A stretch of DNA of 64,000 bases from Chamaelirium japonicum (taxonomy: Eukaryota > Streptophyta > Magnoliopsida > Liliales > Melanthiaceae), in contig OX393549.1 of assembly GCA_947650365.1 (NCBI GenBank), forward strand, positions 21,070,572 to 21,134,571. Reading direction: 5' to 3'. The position numbers and the translations under genes were made by a program. Shown piece by piece: positions 45,227 through 56,535 of this stretch. Position 1 is the stretch's first letter; every line of letters starts with the position of its first letter. The notes below the pieces were generated by a model. That model was not told the DNA's origin and ran no database searches. It saw nothing but the letters and a program-made list of their open reading frames with translations.

Positions 45227-45352
45227 TAGCTACTCATCTTTTTATCGTTTAAGGGCATGGGTGCCCTATCCGCAAATAGATGGGGCATGGCTTGGTGTTT
45301 ATGGTCCCATACCTCCAGAGGTCTATCAATGCTTGGCACGTGTTAGGGAGAG
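45227..45352. repeat. Direct repeat, copy 1 (pair with 45955-46072)
   Basis: Both copies contain CTACTC, ATCATCTTTTT-like, TTATGGTCCCAT, ATACCTCCA and CTATCAATGCTTGGCACGT. Copy 1 is followed by a (TTTA)n run (45368-45397). The surrounding 44771-45430 has no gene I recognise. Confidence 0.7.
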
Positions 45353-45954
45353 GCGTTGTATATTGTTTAATTTATTTATTTATTTATTTATTTATTTTAT
45401 GTCAATGTAAGTACATTCAAGCTAAATATTCGGGTTGTAACATGGGAGGCTAACTCAAACCCAACCGGAGTCCAATCCGATTTTTCTTAGGCTCGAGAGA
45501 TTTTGTGAAATTGGATTGGGCTTGAGCTCAAAAACCACAACCATATCTAAATTCTGATTGAGCTTGGGCAGAGGTATCAATTAACCTAACCCAACCCGTA
45601 ACCTGATATGTAAATATACATTGTATGTACACTCTAATGCGTTATATAGCTTAACAACATACACATGATATCACAATTCACACTGCCGAGGACGTGTGCA
45701 ACACACTGCGGACATCTCGGGCAAGTAGCGAAATCCGTATATCCCCAGAGAGAAGATTAAGAGAAACAAATTAATCTTCAGCTGCATATATATAGTTTGC
45801 TTGACCTTCAAATAGTCCGACCTAACTTGACCTCCCAACCTAACTTAGGTACAAGTTCGGGTAACCGGATCATAACCCGAGTTATCCATATTGAGCTCGG
45901 GTTAGACAATTAAGCTAACTTGAGATGGTATCGGACAACATATATATAGTATCA

Positions 45955-46072
45955 CTACTCGATCATCTTTTTAAAGTTTAAGAGCACGGGGTACCCTACC
46001 CCCAAAGGCTTGATAGTTATGGTCCCATGCATACCTCCAAGGCCTATCAATGCTTGGCACGTCACCTCTCAG
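45955..46072. repeat. Direct repeat, copy 2
   Basis: Diverged copy of 45227-45352, same orientation. Between the copies lies GGGTTGTAACATGGGAGG...AACCCGAG sequence (45430-45910) typical of GACCC-rich MITEs. Confidence 0.7.
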
Positions 46073-46471
46073 TATATATGTAGGTTTGTATCCCACGTGC
46101 CAGTAGATGCTCGCACGAGCGCCGTGGTGGGGCAACATCATGCATGCATTTCAGTGCATTCATCTCTCTTCCTTCCTCGTCCGTTCAAAGGCTTTGGATG
46201 CCTCTCGACCGGAGCACATGCTCGCCGGCAAACGATGCGGGCTCCGATGCCCAAAGCAGGCGGCATCAGAGTCCGCAGCAGGGGACCATGATCACGTACG
46301 ACTGCATGCCTCCGTCGCGCTCGGGGGACAGACGAGGGTCCGCATCTCAAGAGCCCCTCTCATGGCCTCCGGCAATCGGGGTACCCTTCGCTCGTGGGGC
46401 GGTCCGAAGCATCATCAATGTCAAACCCACCCTGTACCTTCATATTCAAACTGTCGCTCTTACCCACCGGG
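46073..46471. other. Unrecognised GC-richer segment
   Basis: Three overlapping open frames of 70-137 codons occur on both strands, but none resembles a known protein and codon use is not gene-like. Confidence 0.3.
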
Positions 46472-46941
46472 TAGGGCTGGCAAATTCGGACCCGACACGG
46501 CAGACCCGACACGAAGTTAGCGGGTCTGGATCAGGGCTAAACGGGTTCGGATCGTAAACGGGTCGACACAATAGACCCGTTTAATAAACGGGTCGGGTCC
46601 GGGTTTAGGGTCTGGACACAGTAGACCCGGGAAGACCCGTTTAAAATTCACCGGGTCGTGTCGGGTCGGGTCTACCCGTAATCCAATATTGTAATATGAT
46701 GTACCAGCGGGTCTATCGGGTCAGGTCGGGTCGAGTCGGACTGGGTCCGATCGGGTCAACTGAATAGGCCCGTGTGGTAAACGGGTCTTATCGGGTCTAT
46801 CCGTTTATAAACGGGTCGGGTATGGGTTTAGGATATAGACACAATTAGTTAAACAGGTCGGGTCCGAGTCTAGGAGTTTTGGACACGACCTGAAACTAGA
46901 CACGACACGAACTCGACACGACCCGACCGTTGCCACCCCTA
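46472..46941. mobile_element. hAT-type MITE filled with GACCCG repeats (470 bp)
   Basis: Ends are TAGGGCTGGCAA and the inverted TTGCCACCCCTA. The interior is a dense array of GACCCG/CGGGTC words. The 8-bp flanks do not match well, so the target duplication has decayed. Confidence 0.68.
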
Positions 46942-46949
46942 ACCAAGGG

Positions 46950-47040
46950 ACAGGGGATAGGCATAGGGGAGTTGGTAAGCAACTGCTGCGTTGGTGAGGA
47001 GGTTGTGGGTTCAACTCTTTTGACCCTCGAATTATCTAGG
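46950..47040 (+). mobile_element. SINE-like sequence with tRNA-type boxes
   Basis: GGGGAGTTGGTAAGCA resembles an A box and GTGGGTTCAACTCTT a B box (GGTTCAANNCC), about 40 bp apart. A poly(A) tail is not visible. Confidence 0.4.
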
Positions 47041-47074
47041 AGCGCGTAGATTGGGATAATATCGGTGTTTCGAA

Positions 47075-47240
47075 ATAGTTAGTGTGACCAAATTGCCATG
47101 GCCTGTCAGTTGTTGTTGTGGTTGGAGTGGAGGTAGAGTAGGAAGCCCTACTCGTCGTTGAGGGTGAGGCCGCCCTTCTTGAGGCCGGGATGGAGATAGT
47201 TCTGCCACCCCATCACGGTGGAGGACCGTCCGACCTTCCA
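47075..47240 (-). pseudogene. MYB-like DNA-binding domain fragment
   Basis: On the minus strand one frame reads MGWQNYLHPGLKKGGLTLND, a stop, then GFLLYLHSNHNNN. This resembles the junction of repeats R2 and R3 in plant R2R3-MYB proteins (WxNYLHPGLK, then E-rich start, then LH in the R3 helix). The rest of R3 is missing. It could be a captured or decayed gene piece; chance similarity cannot be excluded. Confidence 0.4.
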
Positions 47241-47559
47241 TCGCCGATATTGATGCGCGCCATCGATCCCAATAATTTGATTTTTTGGTTCTATTGCTTC
47301 GACGCCCACAAAAAAAAAAATGAGGGACTGATTGTTAGCTCTCTGACAAAGGCATCAACTTGCAATAATCAATCATACAAGTTCCGTATTGCAATAGCTC
47401 CCTCCCAAAATCCTGCCGAACAAAAAAAAAAAAAGACAATAGCATCCAACCCAAGTTCATTAAATTTCTATTTCCTGCCATCAACTTAACACGAACCATT
47501 TTTTGTACGAAAATCAATTGAAATCACTCCAAATTGTCGACTTAAAACCACAAAATAAT

Positions 47560-48090
47560 TTAATTTTTTTTCTGTAAATTTTTATTAAAAAAATTATTCT
47601 GTCAAACAGTCAAATAGTTATTCTTTTTTTACTTAATTGTTACTCTTTATGTGCGAGATAGAATCGACTATGTTTTGCATAGTTAAATGTATTTTTTTGT
47701 CACAAAGATGATTATATTATGACCAGATGAACAGAAATACCGCTACAATCAATCAGCTATTAAGGCATTTCACCATATTAAATTGCTACTCGTTGTTAAC
47801 GGATTGTTACTCTTTACCAATTGTTACTTTTTTTTACTAAGATTGTTACATTTTATATGTAGGCTAAAATTGTCATTTAAACTTTTTTGTTCTTACATGT
47901 GCGCGGCAGAATTGAAGGAGCCCGCGTAAGCCAAAACTAATGGATCTTTGCTCTTTAACGATTGTTACTATTTCGCTACGATTTTTAGACTTTATCTGTA
48001 GGGGTAAAATTATCGGTTAAATTTTTTTTATATTACATGTGTGCGGGAGAAGGAGTTCATGTTAGTCAAAGTCCAACTATAGATAAAGTT
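47560..48090. repeat. AT-rich repeats with GTTACTCTTT words
   Basis: ATTGTTACTC and related words occur many times. A unit of about 135 bp (TTACATGTGCGCGG...GTTAGCCAAA) is present near 47896 and 48033 and again at 48515. The words are shared with the hAT interior (23250-23600) and with 60760-61140. Confidence 0.6.
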
Positions 48091-48119
48091 GCATTTGAAT
48101 TTATCACATAAATGCCTAA

Positions 48120-48490
48120 AGTGGTATTCGGATTAACGAATGGTGCCACCTATTCTTTCACAGAGATTCGAGCTTGGTGAGGTTTTGCACCACTCCCGTG
48201 CAGCGCTCGGACATAGGTAAGCCTACCCCACGCCGTCGATACTGAGAGGACGCAGAGGAGAACCACCGGAGACCGTCTGCTTATGCCGAGGTTCGTCGAT
48301 TCCATGTCGGCAGACTCCATGGTCAGGGACAAGCTCTGGCCATAGAGTCCATGCATGTGGTGGAGGGGCTGTAGTCATGTGGTCGCGAGGGGTGGTCCAG
48401 GTGGCTCGGGTTTGGATTTTGACCACCTTGTTGCCAATTGGGTAGGTCTGACGCATGTAAGGAGGGCCGCCGCAGGGGTTATGTAGGGGT
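48120..48490. other. Unidentified GC-rich block inside the repeat units
   Basis: The block has clearly different composition from its AT-rich surroundings and is bounded by copies of the same repeat unit. Open frames of 68 and 90 codons occur on the minus strand (48150-48356 and 48223-48495), the second with NPCGGPPYMRQTYPIGNKVV. I do not recognise either. A captured gene fragment is possible. Confidence 0.35.
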
Positions 48491-48772
48491 AACATTGCTA
48501 TTTAAAAAATTTCGTTATTACATGTGCGTGGAAGAAAGAGCTCGATCACGTTAGCCAAAGTCAAACTATAGTGGCTTAACGTTAAGTTCAAACTTTATAT
48601 AACCTTAAAGTAAAATGGAAACCTTTTTAAGGAGCTAACGTTAATAACCCCAAAAAGTTTTACATTTAAATTCAGATATAATTAATTTTTTAGGTGGAAT
48701 ATGTAATTAATTTAGTTATATGAGATTTGATCAATCATGCTCAAATACAGACCAACGGGCTCTCTGCCTAGT

Positions 48773-48905
48773 TTTACTTTCACTCTCCCATGTTGGAGAG
48801 GTTCCTTGCTCGTTCCCCAGTATGGACACTATGGAGCGAACTTTCGCTCAAGACCGTTGTGTCTTGTTGTGCGTACATATCATGACCGTTGATGTCATGT
48901 TCAGA
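48773..48905 (+). repeat. SINE-like dispersed repeat, copy A
   Basis: CATGTTGGAGAGGTTCCTTG, GTATGGACACTATGGA, CTCAAGACCGTTGT and ACCGTTGATGTCATG recur in order, in reverse orientation, at 61790-61925. In that copy a B-box-like GTTCAACTCC is clearer. Confidence 0.55.
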
Positions 48906-48934
48906 GGGATTATGTGATTTAATAAATAGAAACT

Positions 48935-49015
48935 ATATTGCCTTCTCATTTTGATATTCGAACCTCTTTGAGCCCTGCTCTAGCGCCCTATCCTCTGACC
49001 GTCTGGTTGTTCTAT
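48935..49015. repeat. Dispersed repeat in inverted orientation to 61141-61220
   Basis: ACCTCTTTGAGCCC and CTAGCGCCCTATCC here match the reverse complement of GGATAGGGCGCTAGAGG and GGGCTCAAAGAGGT at 61165-61200. Confidence 0.65.
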
Positions 49016-49257
49016 CTAAAAAACAAAACACCTCTATACGTACATGCCAATGAAATATATAAATGTATCAAATCGTCGAAGCTATGCAGGTAAACAGATT
49101 GCCAGAAATGGGTTATGTAAGAAAGCGACACGTAGATGGTCAATCAGTTGGCAATCGTTTTGCCTTCATGATGTATGTGCGTAATTTGGACAGTGGCAAG
49201 ATAGGAGAGTACGTAGCCTCTATATATCAGTGACAATAAGTACTTGAGAGAAGAGGG

Positions 49258-49440
49258 TAGGGGTGTAAAAAAAGCCCATCGACCTGAGCCCGATCCGAAA
49301 GTCAACGGCCTAAACCCGACCCAGCCCAAACACGTGCACCATGGGCTGGGCTCGAGCCACCACCTTGAGCTCGAAGCCCAGTCTGAAAGAAAGCTCGAAA
49401 CTCGGTCAAATCCAAATACTATATACTTGTTATATATAAA
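49258..49440. repeat. MITE-like GCCC/GGGC-rich repeat
   Basis: TAGGGGTGTAAAAAAAGCCC...CCCGACCCAGCCC...GGGCTGGGCTCG has the start and word content of hAT-type MITEs of this window. The other end is not clear. Confidence 0.4.
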
Positions 49441-49494
49441 AATATTGCATACACTGAACATTAAAAATTTAGGTAAATTACAGGGACATCCCCT

Positions 49495-49674
49495 GAGGTT
49501 TACCTAAATTACACGGACCACCCCCACTGTTTCAGTATTTACACTGCACTCCATTGTCAGAGTTGTCCCCCCAACTCTGTTCATGGAGTAGACAAAAGAT
49601 GATAATGCGCTTATGTGAAAAGAGTCTCCTCCTTCCTTGTCAAAGTTATCCGATGAGGTTTACCTAAATTACAC
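49495..49674. repeat. Direct repeat of 20 bp, 160 bp apart
   Basis: GAGGTTTACCTAAATTACAC occurs at 49495-49514 and exactly at 49655-49674. The sequence between has CATCCCCTGAGG words seen in known transposon ends, but no terminal inverted repeat is certain. Confidence 0.7.
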
Positions 49675-49679
49675 AAACC

Positions 49680-49895
49680 TTCCTTGCCGGCCCTCTTCCT
49701 TCTCCATTGGAGCAGCCTCTTCCTCCTCCATTGGAGCAGCCTCCTCCTCCTCCACCGGCACCACCACTTCCTCCTCTTCCACAGCTGGCACCTCCTCCTT
49801 CTCCTTCACCCCCTCCTCTTCTTACCCCACCTCTAAGACCGGCACCTCCTCTCCCATCTTCGGCACCTTCTCCTCCACCACCACCACCTCATTCT
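49680..49895 (-). other. Glutamate-codon-rich stretch
   Basis: The minus strand has long GAG/GAA runs giving EEEEAAPMEEEEAAPMEKEE, with one stop in frame. The block CCATTGGAGCAGCCTC is duplicated. It may be a captured piece of an acidic-protein gene or just a trinucleotide-rich repeat. Confidence 0.35.
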
Positions 49896-50875
49896 TGTTG
49901 GCGCGGAATACCTCAGATAAGGTCTCGATCTGCCACCTCACGTTTATGGAATATATCTAGGGTTTTGGATCTTCGACGATCTGAAGAGAAGGATCAAATC
50001 CACCAACAACAATCGCAATCACAGAGAAAAGATAACAACGAAAAGCAATCCACACGACATAAAGAAGTTTATTCATGCAGTTCCGAAATCCCTACCTTTG
50101 TGGGTGTCGATCATCGCCTTGGAGCAATATGAAATTAGATTCGGCTTATAGCCCTCTTCTTCTTCCACGCCTCTACCGGATCTTAAGAAAATCAATCTCC
50201 TATTTCCATCCCCGATGATTGACCGGTCGACACCTTCGGGTCAACGGTCAAGGATTCTAGTAGGAGTCTCGAAGACTGGATCTCACAGACCGTGCCAAGA
50301 TTGTGGGGGGGGGGGGGGGGGGGGGGGGGGTTCTGAAATTGGGTGGTTCAACTGGAAGGCACAATCTAACAATCCAAAGAACACAAATAAACCAGATTTA
50401 CGTGGAAAAACTTCTTCTCAACTTCGAAGGGAAAAAAACCACGGGGTGGGGTGAGAATGCACTACTAAGCCAAACATATTACAAGCGCTCACCTTGACCC
50501 GATTGCACCCAGAGAGGACCGGCCTCCCAAATGCCGACCTCTCAAGTCTCTCTCTCTCCAACTCCGAAAGCTCAGTAATGCAACGGGCAACACTTCCCCA
50601 TCCAGAATTCAGATCCCCCTTCTGAGCGAGTGGGTCCCCTTTTATAGTGTCTCAAGGGGATAGCTGGGCATTCCACACAGGGTGAAATTGGTGACGTAAT
50701 CCTGTGATTGCAGCAACCGCCTTGTGCATGGGTGATGCGTCATCTTACCACCGCTCATTCATGCTAGGGTAGTTATTGTTGCTGATGCATCATGCCTTAT
50801 TGGTCGATCATAAATCTCGGGGGCGTGGGTTGTCTTCCCGTAATCATCTCCCAGCCGAGATTCTCAGGAATAACA
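49896..50875 (-). repeat. Candidate copia-type LTR in minus orientation, with G26 tract
   Basis: Bounds TGTTGGCGCGG and AGGAATAACA give TG...CA ends. A stretch with ACGTGGAAAAACTTCTTCTC and CCCCTTTTATAGTGTC (minus-strand TATAAAAG) is LTR-like. A G26 tract sits at 50305-50330. No target duplication matches, so the limits are uncertain. Confidence 0.4.
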
Positions 50876-50877
50876 AC

Positions 50878-51641
50878 TGAAAGATCTTGATGTGTGATTC
50901 TTGGGCCAAATCTTCATGTGAATGCCGGTGCCGACTGGGGACGGATAGAGCGAGATTCCTTGCTAATCTGCAGTATTGATTGGCCGATTACTTCCTTCTT
51001 GATTGGCCGATCGATCGACTATCAACTAGTCGACCGACTGGTCGACTCTCTGTTAGTCGACCGGTCGATTATCTCTCTTTTGGTTGACCGATGTCGACTC
51101 TCTGTTGGTCGACCGATCAGTTGCCTCTGTTTTGGTTGACCGATCGGTTAACTCTTTGTTGGTCGACCGATCGATTACCTCTCTTTTGGTTGACCGACCG
51201 ATCGACTCTCTGCTGGTCGACCGACCGGTTGTCTCTCTTTTGGTTGATCGATCGATCAACTCTCTTCATTGACAAGGGTACACATAGGTTTCATAAGGGT
51301 TTAGGGGGCAATCATCATCTAGGAAGCTGGAGGGAAATCCATTTGAGACTTAAGGATTTTAGGAAGGCTTTTCTCTTTGTTCTTTGGGGTGAAGGGTTGC
51401 GGGATCTATTATCTTACGAGGTATCTCATTGTTGGTGGGAGAGGGATTGGTATTGGACAAACATATATGTTCTCTTTGTATTTTTTTCTCTAGTAAGTCC
51501 ATGAATATCGTGTGTGATTGCTTGTGCTTGTTTATCTGTTTGATCTTCTCGGTGGTGGTGAGTCCTCATCTTCTTCGAAGTGGTTCTTCGTACATTATGT
51601 TCCACACTCCTTCCACTGTGCGAGGGTCTCGGATTATAACA
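50878..51641 (+). repeat. 5' LTR of a deleted copia element (start uncertain)
   Basis: From AAGGGTTTAGGGG (51295) to TATAACA (51641) the sequence matches the LTR at 57494-58212. Upstream, a 27-bp minisatellite (51017-51258) is present that the other LTR lacks. The start at about 50878 rests on weak similarity of the first bases. Confidence 0.68.
51017..51258. repeat. 27-bp minisatellite with GGTCGACC core (nine units)
   Basis: Units of 25-27 bp carry CTCTGTTGGTCGACCGAT or CTCTTTTGGTTGACCGAT, alternating to give a 54-bp higher-order period. All three forward frames are open across much of it, because the unit length is a multiple of three and lacks stops. Confidence 0.9.
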
Positions 51642-51644
51642 AAT

Positions 51645-51660
51645 TACTATCAGAGCCAAG
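51645..51660 (+). other. Primer binding site of the deleted copia element
   Basis: TACTATCAGAGCCAAG follows the 5' LTR by three bases; it is close to the tRNA-Met type TGGTATCAGAGCC. Confidence 0.65.
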
Positions 51661-51733
51661 GCTTGGTATGAAAATCTGATACCAACAAAAAGATATCAGA
51701 ACTTCTTGTTGGTGATTCGGAGATGCTAGTTTC

Positions 51734-52611
51734 ATGACTAAGAGTTCGGAGATGATGACTTATGGATCAAATCTACGGTTCAAGATCAAGAAGTTTAATG
51801 GCCAAATCAACTTTGGCTTTTGGCAAATACAAATAAGAGAAGTATTGATTCAAGAAGGTTTGCACAAAACTCTGAAAGGCATCATGCAAGACTTGGTGAC
51901 AGACGATAATTGGGTTGAGTTTGATTTAAAGGTGACAAGTGTGATTTGGATATCTCATGAAGGTAGTGTTGACAAACTACAGGAGGTATCCACGACAAAG
52001 ATTTGGGAAGTTAGAGAGTATGTACATGACCTGGTTGCTCATGAACCGGTTGTACCTAAAGCAGAATATCTATGATCTTTAGATGATGGAAGGTATAAGG
52101 ATCACGGAGTATATCTCGATCTTCAATCAATTGACAAAAGAGCTCCTCAATATCAGTGAAGACATGAAGAAGACGGATAAGACACTTTCTTCTTAGATCT
52201 TTACCCTAGTCATACGAGCATCTGAAAGTCACGATGCTCTATAGGAAGGAATTCATTAAATTGGAGTATGTCACAGGTATGATTCTCACAAAAAAAATTT
52301 GGTTGAAGGAGACAAGTAAGACGAGTGGTGATAATCAATCCATTAACGGTGGTAGTGGGGGTGAAGAAGAAAAAGAAGCAAGGTATTTATTGGAATTGCG
52401 GTAAATTCAAGCACTACAAGTTGATGTACAAATGGAAAGGTGAAGCAAAACATAATTGCTCAAGGTCATCCAAAGGTAAAAAAATTGGCAAAGATGATGG
52501 ATCCGCAGGTTACACCTCGTCGAGGGAATCCGATGGGGGATGTTCTAATGGCTACCATTGATATTATATAATATTAGGACTAGATAATTAATAGCAGGGA
52601 TACACATTATA
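51734..52611 (+). pseudogene. gag: Copia gag remnant
   Basis: The first frame (51734-52075) has RFKIKKFNGQINFGFWQIQI, REVLIQEGLHKTLKG and DLVTDDNWVEFDLK, matching the N-terminal part of Tnt1/Tork-like copia gag. Frameshifts and stops follow (52080-52320). A degraded zinc knuckle, YWNCGKFKHYKLMY, has the first and last Cys replaced by Tyr (about 52390). Immediately after, the element is cut by the Tekay solo LTR at 52612. Confidence 0.72.
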
Positions 52612-55600
52612 TGTCACGCCCTAGAAATCTGGAACCGATCCCTGGGGTGTGAGTTGAAGAAAAAACAAGGGATTTAGGGTTTGATCAACTAACTACATCA
52701 ATTAGGGTTTCTCACTGGGCTGCGATTCTCTCTTAAATGAAGAAGAATGATGAGGGAGAAAACAGAGTATTTTAAAATTTGATTTTTAAAAATATTTTAT
52801 TAAGAGGAAACCGAGAGCTAAAATTTTTCGATAAAGATGACCACGCTCGACCTTCAACCGGGCTATCCTCTCAGCATGTTCGGCCTGCCAGTACCCTACA
52901 TGCTGACAGAAGTCCCTCTTAAGGGAGCACGAGACTCAAGCCTCTAATGGCGAGCCGAGTAGCCTTGCCCGCTCTCTAGCACTCAGGCACTGGTTTAGAG
53001 GTTCTATCTACAGGGCTAATCAATTAAGTCACTTTAATATTTATATTTTATTGTGAGTTATCCTAGGCTTGGGGCCTTGAGGAGAGATCTATCCAAAAGA
53101 ATTCAGCTGGATCATCACCACTAATAGTCACCAAACACTGACTAAACTAAATAATCTTTATTCCAATCCAATCGATTATATTGCTAGAATAAGAAAAACT
53201 ACAAGAAGATACATTGAAGATGGAACACTCAGCCTCTGGCCTCCCATTGCGACTCCTAAACCTCCAGACCTGCAGGAGAGTCTACTCGTGGGAAAGAGTA
53301 GCCCCCAATAGGAAATTGGAAGATTAGCCAAATTAATGGCTAGTGACATCCTAGTAGCCTTTAATAATATGAGACAACCGATCTAATTAAATTATATTAT
53401 ATTTAGCAGTCCTAATCCTACCAGCAGTCTATGTTCTCATGTAATACCTACTGTCACTAGATTGTCTAACATAAAGTTCATTCAATATTCTATAGAATTA
53501 ATGAACAATAAAACGACCATCTAGATTATCACGCTCTATAATTTCACAATCCACATTAAAAGTCCATAGTTGTTAATTAGCAATCATATAAAATATCTAT
53601 CCTAATGTGAACCCCGGATATTTTGTTCATCCTGCCCCCGGTCGGGCATTACTATAGGGCCTTTTATTTTGATGTAGAGGGCCAACTCTCTCGCCGCGCA
53701 TACTCCGACACCATGCGCAAAGTCACCCATATGATCATAAGGGGTTTCCCGTCTTTCATGGTGGAGCTCTACCGCCCAACTTGCTTTCCTTGGGGGCTTC
53801 AACTACCCCGGGACAGGATTGCTAGGCCAATCCCTCTTCGAGGGCACCACCTATTGGCTTTACCACAATCCCTGCCCGTGACCTCCTAGCCTACTGATCT
53901 TCGGCTGTGCGCCCTAGGTGGTTCACGGCCCTTGCGCGCACGGGGTCCAATCTTTCCACAATATAGATTATCATATTATATTATTATTAAACAAAAGTGT
54001 CAAAAACTCAACACAGTGAATAACTACCTTTAAAAATATACCGAGATAGGTAAAAAGGTACATGCGTTAATTAATTATTTGCAACGTTTTAACCCTGGTC
54101 CCGCACTGCTCTTGCAACCCATGCATCACATAAAACCTAAATTATTCTCGCCCGTATTCCCGTGTGCCCGGGTCACCACACTCCACTCAGGAGGGTGGGC
54201 CCCAATAATTATTATTTGATCAAATTATATTTTAATTTAAGGGAAATACCTAATTACGGTGTCCAATGCAATAATTGTGATTATTTTTTTTATTATAAAC
54301 ATGATTATTTTATTAATATTTTAAAACATACTAATTTTAAAAATATATTTTAAAGCATGCTTGTTTTAATAATATCTTAAAGCATGCGTCGCCGGACTCG
54401 CGACTTCGCATCCAAGGAGGGGTCCACGTGACCACATGCGGCGATGCCCGGCGGGACCCGTATGCAGTACCATGGACACCTACCCTAGTTGTTCTCATTT
54501 TCCACTATCAAAGACCACGGGAAGGGGAGTAGATGTCACCTGGTTGATGAACACGGACTTCTGCTAGCAACTTCCGCTTCGTTTTCGAGTGGGTCAGCAC
54601 AGTTGCGAACTGCCAAACACATGCACACAGTGGGCCTATGGTCAATGTTTGCTACCGAGTAATATAAGTTTAGGCCTGAGTTGGCCGAGTCGAGAATTTT
54701 AGACGTCATCGGACGCCACCGGTCTATTAGCACGCAAAACGATATTGCTCTAATGGTATCGTCTTGGTTAGTCGGCGTTGCCAACGCCAAAGGCCATATT
54801 AGGGTCTACTTATACTAATCTGACTAAACAGTCATAAACGCGTTGGTCAATAGCGAAATCGGCAAAGCCGATTACGGACGGGCTTGATCTTTCAAAAGAA
54901 GGGTTCACACAGGAATCGCACTAGTGACCAACCGAGATCGTTAAACAGTGCATCATTGCCGCCCTGGGTCAGTCTCGTGCGCACATGACTACACAAGTTA
55001 CCTCATGGCCACTACGAGTGGGGAAATAAATGACCAACATGGTGGCTCATGGCACTGTGCGCAACGGCACGATGAGTTTGCACATGAAACAAGGTAGGGC
55101 AAGGCAAGGGCTAAGTTCAAGGTCAAGGGCCCTATCGATAGTCGTTGATGCCCTAGAGCTTGACTATATTTCCTAGCAATGTCGGAGTCACATCTGCACA
55201 GAATAATTTATATGGTGATCATGGGTAGTGCCGACGTCGAGGTAGGCATGGCCCGAAGATATTGGTTCATTACCTCGAGATGAGGGCTCGAGACTCGGTC
55301 GAATACAACCATAACCGAATCGGTGAAAGAATTAAGATTATTAACCATCAAGAGGTTTTCGCTGAATCGCAACACATGGTGGGTCGGAAAATGACCATTC
55401 AAGAGGGTTTAACGGGTCATGGCATGAACTCCAAATGCTAGACAATGTAGGGGTCGATGGTTGCGATCAACCACCACAGGGGTTGGGGGGTCGTCGAGGC
55501 ATGTGTCTAGTGATGGGGTGCTCATGACTGTTGGGTGCCATCGTTCAATCGCCGGCCACATAGCCGGCGGCCATTACGTCGGTAAAAAAAAACAAACAAA

Positions 55601-56479
55601 CAAACGTAAGGCTTGGCTCATGCAAAAGAGCGAGGGGGTGTAGGGGGCTGACCTACTGGGTTTGGTCTCGATGGCTGCACATAAGCCATCCACTAGGCCG
55701 GCAGCCATGGCTGCAACACGGCAAAGGCCACCTGGGTGCGGGTTGGGCCGGTCTCAACAGAACCAAAAAGAAAAACAAGAATGATGAAGAGGGGGGGAGG
55801 GGAAGGAGGCTGACCCAACTCAGGGGGGAAACCATCGCAGCTCCTCCTCCTCCTTGCTCTTCTCTTGTGTTGGCTGCCTTTGTCCCAGTCGGATGCTCCT
55901 TCCCTTGCCTCGTCATGCGCCGAATCACCACAGAGAGAGGGTGATTGAAAGCAAGAGAGAGAGATCAGAAGGGGGTGGTGGCAGCTGTGGTTCCTTTCCC
56001 GGTCGGCCGTTTCTTCCCTGACGCCGGTTACCTCTACTCCGGCCGGCTGCGCACAGCCACCCAGAAGGAGATCGAGGGATCAGAAGAGAGAGAGATGGAG
56101 AGGGAGAGAGAGACTAGAGGGGAAGAGAGAGAGGTCGGAGGGGAGAGGGGTCGATCTGAGGAGAGGGACAGGGTCGGGTTAGGGTTTTATTTTTAAGAGG
56201 GGGAAAGGGGGGGCGACTGCAGGGTAGGGGGGCGGCGACAGCAGGGTAGGGGCGCGGCGACCGGCGAGAATTCGGGCCGGAATCCTGGGCTCGGGATGAG
56301 GGGAGAGGCGGCGGTCTTTGGGGGGAGGTCCAGGGCCAGGGTCGGGGTCGGATCAGGTTCGGTTGGGGAAGAGAGAGGGGATCCGATAGAGAGGAGGGTG
56401 AGAGGGCAGATGAGAGAGAGAGAGAGAGAGGGAGAGAGAGATCGGATAGATGGGGGAGAAGAGAGGAAGAGAGAGAGAC

Positions 56480-56535
<56 letters not shown>

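Noticed and set aside
46950-47040. A functional tRNA gene
   Set aside because: Box-like motifs exist, but no cloverleaf with paired acceptor and anticodon stems can be drawn by eye; a SINE is more likely.
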